64,000 nt of DNA. It comes from Oscillospiraceae bacterium MB24-C1. GTDB lineage: Bacteria > Bacillota > Clostridia > Oscillospirales > Ruminococcaceae. A model generated the notes under the pieces. It was not told where the DNA came from. It made no database searches and saw only the letters and a list, made by a program, of their open reading frames with translations. Made by a program: the position numbers and the translations under genes. This document shows positions 61,166 through 64,000 of this stretch, piece by piece. The DNA lies in NCBI GenBank assembly GCA_030913685.1, contig CP133187.1:2794001-2858000 (forward strand), read 5' to 3'. Numbering within the stretch: the first letter of the stretch is position 1; the number at the start of each line of letters is the position of its first letter.

Positions 61166-62602
61166 TTAAGCATGGTTATGAATCAGTGAGATTGCATGAT
61201 CTAAAAAATCCTTTACAACAGCCAGCCGGTCACCCGGCATATCCGCCAGAAAATCAAAAAGTTTCCGGTCATTTTCGTCATGATACTCTTCGTGGCACCG
61301 ATAAGCCGTCCATCCTTTTTCGGTCAGGTATAACCGTTGGCGTTTTTTATCCTGCGTATCATCTTCCTTCGTGATCAACTCTCGTTCGGCAAGCTTTTGC
61401 AGTGTTTTGTGTACGACCGGTCTGGTAATACCAAATTTTCGCGCTAACTCTGCGCTGTAAATGCCCGGAAAATCGCCAATCATTTTAATCATGTGAATTT
61501 CTCCGCGGTAAAACGTCATGTCCTCGCTACCAAAATTGAGAATATTGATTTTGCTATTGGCGGTTTGCTCGGTCAGCTCAATAAAAGACTGAACAATGTC
61601 GTCGGGATTTATCACAGGCTTTGCATTATCTTTTCGGTAGAGATGCCCTTTAAAAAGCGCATCCTTTAAAGTATTGGCGGTACTCAATCCGGCTTGTTTT
61701 ATGGCTTGAGATATCGCTCGTTCACTGGGCGGAAGCGGCGTACCATCAAGAAAGCCCGAAAGCCAGCCGATCATATTGGGGGGTGCTTCGCCATCGCGCT
61801 CCGCAAATTGTCCGGTGATGAGCAGATAACCACCTGCACAAAGGGATGCAGACAGCTTCTGAAAAAAGTGGGACAAATCGCCGACAACAAAATTGAAGAT
61901 GCCAGAAGCGATTATCAAATCATAAGGGCCGCCCAGTGAATCAGTGTTAAAATCGCCGACAACGATGCGTACATTTTCCTGCGCGCTATGTTGCTGTATA
62001 AAATCTTTGGCGATGTCGGCTACCGGAGGTATTTCAAAAACAGTTGCTTTGCTGTTAGGGAAATGCTTTGCAAATTCAACCGATAAAACACCTGCACCGC
62101 CGCCCAGGTCTAAAATATTGAGCGGTTGTTGCAAGTCGGAAAACAGTTTCTTCATTTCGGTTATAAACGGTTCAACGCGCATGGCATACATTTCCGCAAT
62201 AGTCACTTTGGCAAGGGTCGCAAAATCATAACCGGCATTATTTGAAGGCGTATCACCACTCAGTTTTACCTTCAGAGTGTCAAGTGACGTCATTTTTTCT
62301 CGGAACAACAGCGATTCTCCTAAATACGCCACACTGTTTTGAGATAAAAACATTTTTGTATCAGAAGTGTTCACATAAAAATCATCCAGTCTGACAATTA
62401 GGCCGCTAGAGTCAAGAGCCAGCAGCAACAATTCTGTTTGCCTTATGCCGCAGTTTAAAGCTTCGGCGACATTCTGCGCTGTCACTGGTGTATCCAGGTG
62501 TGAAAAAATGTTTAGGCGTATGGCAGCAAAAAGTAGCTGCGCTTCTCGATAATTTCGAATCATCTGATAATAGCGACCGGGGTTACTCTCGGTACAGTGC
62601 AT
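61166..62602 (-). CDS. SAM methyltransferase fused to a MarR-type HTH domain
   Basis: 478 residues from ATG 62602 with AGGAGG upstream; the frame from 62638 lies across that site. Residues about 10-85 are an O-methyltransferase-type dimerisation winged helix (LLFAAIRLNIFSHLDTP), about 120-340 a class I methyltransferase with SAM loop NILDLGGGAGVLSVEFAK, and about 375-478 a MarR-like domain (GIYSAELARKFGITRPVVHK and DDTQDKKRQRLYLTEKG, the wing). A methyltransferase with a C-terminal DNA-binding domain is unusual; it may be a SAM- or substrate-sensing regulator or simply use the fold for dimerisation. Coupled to the MBL gene. Confidence 0.85.
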   Translation of the reverse strand: MHCTESNPGRYYQMIRNYREAQLLFAAIRLNIFSHLDTPVTAQNVAEALNCGIRQTELLLLALDSSGLIVRLDDFYVNTSDTKMFLSQNSVAYLGESLLFREKMTSLDTLKVKLSGDTPSNNAGYDFATLAKVTIAEMYAMRVEPFITEMKKLFSDLQQPLNILDLGGGAGVLSVEFAKHFPNSKATVFEIPPVADIAKDFIQQHSAQENVRIVVGDFNTDSLGGPYDLIIASGIFNFVVGDLSHFFQKLSASLCAGGYLLITGQFAERDGEAPPNMIGWLSGFLDGTPLPPSERAISQAIKQAGLSTANTLKDALFKGHLYRKDNAKPVINPDDIVQSFIELTEQTANSKINILNFGSEDMTFYRGEIHMIKMIGDFPGIYSAELARKFGITRPVVHKTLQKLAERELITKEDDTQDKKRQRLYLTEKGWTAYRCHEEYHDENDRKLFDFLADMPGDRLAVVKDFLDHAISLIHNHA

Positions 62603-62921
62603 AATATTTGAACCTCCTGCTATTAGACAACTTTGCATTTATCTTAGAACCTCTAGCTCTTTTAGTTATCTTAGCATACAAATTATTTGTTTGTCAATAT
62701 AACTAATAGAAATTTACCCTCTGAGTCGAGCTTTATTTGGGTAATTTTTAATTGTTAGTAGCAAAAAGTCAATTTGTCGATTTAAACATAAAAACCTGTT
62801 GATATAAACTGATTTGTATGCATATTTTTACTCGAGATAGTGCTGACTTGATATTTTGTTCATTAAGGAGTATGATCAAGGTTGATGTTTGCCTACAAAA
62901 TACAGATTAGGAGTGAAAAAA

Positions 62922-63272
62922 ATGAGGCTAATGGTATTTGTGCTAAACAAGACAGAGCTGCTTGAACCGCTGCTGGCTGAGTTCCTACAGGCTGGGATAT
63001 CTGGCGCAACTATTTTAGAAAGTACAGGCATGGCAAGGGTGTTAACCCAATATGAAGGAAATGAGATTCCGTTTATTGGCTCAATAAGGGCGTTGCTGAA
63101 CCCTGAAAGATCAAAGAGCGAGACCATTCTGTTTGTTATTAAAGACGAACAGCTTAAGACTGCCGTTGCAACAATCGAAAAAGTTGTGGGGAACATCTAC
63201 AATAAGGATACTGGAATTATTTTCAGTATACCTATAGATTTCGTAAAGGGGTTACCACATCTTGAGTTATGA
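62922..63272 (+). CDS. P-II-like signalling protein
   Basis: 116 residues from ATG 62922 behind AGGAGTG; the longer frame from 62889 has no site. Ferredoxin-like repeats (RLMVFVLNKTELLEPLLAEF and ETILFVIKDEQLKTAVATIE) with a long middle loop (GMARVLTQYEGNEIPFIG region) give the P-II/GlnB-like layout, though the classical uridylylated Tyr context is absent. Its 3' end overlaps the start of a CPA2 antiporter by 11 bases, so it most likely regulates that antiporter. Confidence 0.78.
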   Translation: MRLMVFVLNKTELLEPLLAEFLQAGISGATILESTGMARVLTQYEGNEIPFIGSIRALLNPERSKSETILFVIKDEQLKTAVATIEKVVGNIYNKDTGIIFSIPIDFVKGLPHLEL

Positions 63273-64000
63273 TATTCTTTTAAACGTCGCAATCATTTTG
63301 CTATGCGGACTTTCTTTTGGAAGACTTGGCAAGTTGGTTAAGCTGCCTAATGTTACAGGATACCTGATTGCCGGACTTATCATAGGTCCGGCTATCCTTA
63401 AAATTTTACCGGTGAGTGTTGTGAACAATTTTTCGGTAATATCTGAGATGGCGCTTGGCTTTATCGCATTTTCCATCGGCACAGAATTCAAAATCTCTTA
63501 TTTTAAGCAGGTTGGTGTGGCACCGATTATTATAGCAATTATGGAGGCATTCGGTGCAGTCATTCTGGTGACGACCTCGATGATTTTGCTGGGTTTCGAC
63601 GTGAGACTTTCGATTCTATTGGGCGCTATTGCTTCTGCTACCGCCCCTGCACAGACGATTATGGTCATTCAGCAGTACAAAGCTAAAGGACCTGTTACAT
63701 CCATGCTTTTGAGCGTTGTTGCGATTGATGATGCCGTCGCACTTATTTGTTTCGGCTTTGCTGCAACCGCAGTAAAAGCAATGTCAAACAACGCGCCCAT
63801 CTCTTTTTTGAGCGTGTTAGCGCCGGTTTATGAAGTGCTGGTTTCATTTTTGATCGGCGTGGTATTGGGCGGCGCCATGGCACTATTTTTACACTGGTTC
63901 CACAAATCTTCAAACAGAATCAGCGTCATAATCGCATTTGTACTTTTAACCTTGTGGACGGCCAGTGCAATCAATGCCTCTCCGCTGCTGGCTTGCATGG
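63262..64000 (+). CDS. CPA2-type cation:proton antiporter (partial, 3' end outside window)
   Basis: 246 codons in the window from TTG 63262 (reads MSYDILLNVAIILL), with AAGGGG about 11 bases upstream inside the P-II-like gene; the ATG at 63269 runs into an immediate stop in its own frame. KLPNVTGYLIAGLIIGPAIL near residue 30 and SVVAIDDAVALICFGFAA near 155 (paired Asp residues of the ion site) are Kef/CPA2 hallmarks. Exchanges Na+ or K+ for protons. The C-terminal part, including any TrkA-like domain, is not visible. Confidence 0.88.
   Translation, partial: MSYDILLNVAIILLCGLSFGRLGKLVKLPNVTGYLIAGLIIGPAILKILPVSVVNNFSVISEMALGFIAFSIGTEFKISYFKQVGVAPIIIAIMEAFGAVILVTTSMILLGFDVRLSILLGAIASATAPAQTIMVIQQYKAKGPVTSMLLSVVAIDDAVALICFGFAATAVKAMSNNAPISFLSVLAPVYEVLVSFLIGVVLGGAMALFLHWFHKSSNRISVIIAFVLLTLWTASAINASPLLACM

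Noticed and set aside
1-64000. CRISPR arrays, tRNA or rRNA genes, phage modules, toxin-antitoxin pairs
   Set aside because: Looked for repeated spacer patterns, cloverleaf-like sequences and typical gene families; none could be supported.

Overview
The window looks like a chromosomal stretch of an anaerobic, Gram-positive Firmicute of the Clostridia type. This is inferred from strong GGAGG ribosome sites, lipoprotein signal peptides, citrate lyase, TRAP, TTT and BMP-family transporters, many LysR regulators, a Gram-positive style inducible cat gene, and ferredoxin/thioredoxin proteins typical of clostridial mobile elements. No rRNA, tRNA, CRISPR array, phage or intact insertion sequence was seen, and the species cannot be named. 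Almost every block is a small catabolic or transport cassette with its own regulator, so the window reads as an organic-acid and amino-acid utilisation region.

Layout. 1-5613: citrate fermentation cluster (citC-citD-citE-citF, then a tricarboxylate-binding lipoprotein cut by the window edge) with a divergent LysR gene. 5614-10240: low-information region with an orphan toroid-fold protein, a gene fragment, a lipoprotein and a broken M23 peptidase. 10240-16050: LysR plus a five-gene operon (beta-hydroxyacid dehydrogenase, RraA-like aldolase, TctC, TctB, TctA). 16480-20371: YfcC-type carrier, M20 amidohydrolase and LysR. 20580-28525: a second operon of the same logic (two D-2-hydroxyacid dehydrogenases, RraA-like aldolase, TctC/B/A) behind a clear sigma-54 promoter, next to a PrpR-type activator whose N-terminal domain is split by an in-frame stop. 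28910-34577: IlvD/Edd dehydratase, DUF6282-like hydrolase and a serine-less alpha/beta hydrolase, with two LysR genes. 34995-43072: aconitase X (two subunits), two GltS-type symporters, an RpiR regulator, an opine-type dehydrogenase and an ornithine cyclodeaminase-family reductase. 43754-47189: AT-rich accessory block with chloramphenicol acetyltransferase under a translational attenuator, and an ECF sigma/anti-sigma/thioredoxin/CXXC peptide/ferredoxin operon. 47527-54382: GntR-controlled split transketolase, TRAP transporter and a zinc dehydrogenase, with repeated operator-like palindromes. 55018-60021: BMP-type (nucleoside) ABC importer. 60299-62602: MBL-fold hydrolase and a methyltransferase-MarR fusion. 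62922-64000: P-II-like protein and the start of a CPA2 antiporter.

How the genes work together: three tripartite tricarboxylate transporter systems, one TRAP system, one ABC importer, two GltS symporters and one YfcC carrier each sit beside enzymes that could act on what they import. The most interesting points are the two parallel dehydrogenase/RraA/TTT operons (one with a complete sigma-54 promoter but an interrupted activator), the aconitase X/OCD locus that fits cis-3-hydroxyproline-type metabolism, the GntR operator set around the transketolase/TRAP genes, the methyltransferase-MarR fusion, and the cat leader peptide. Start codons were moved from the longest reading frame wherever a ribosome site supported an internal start.
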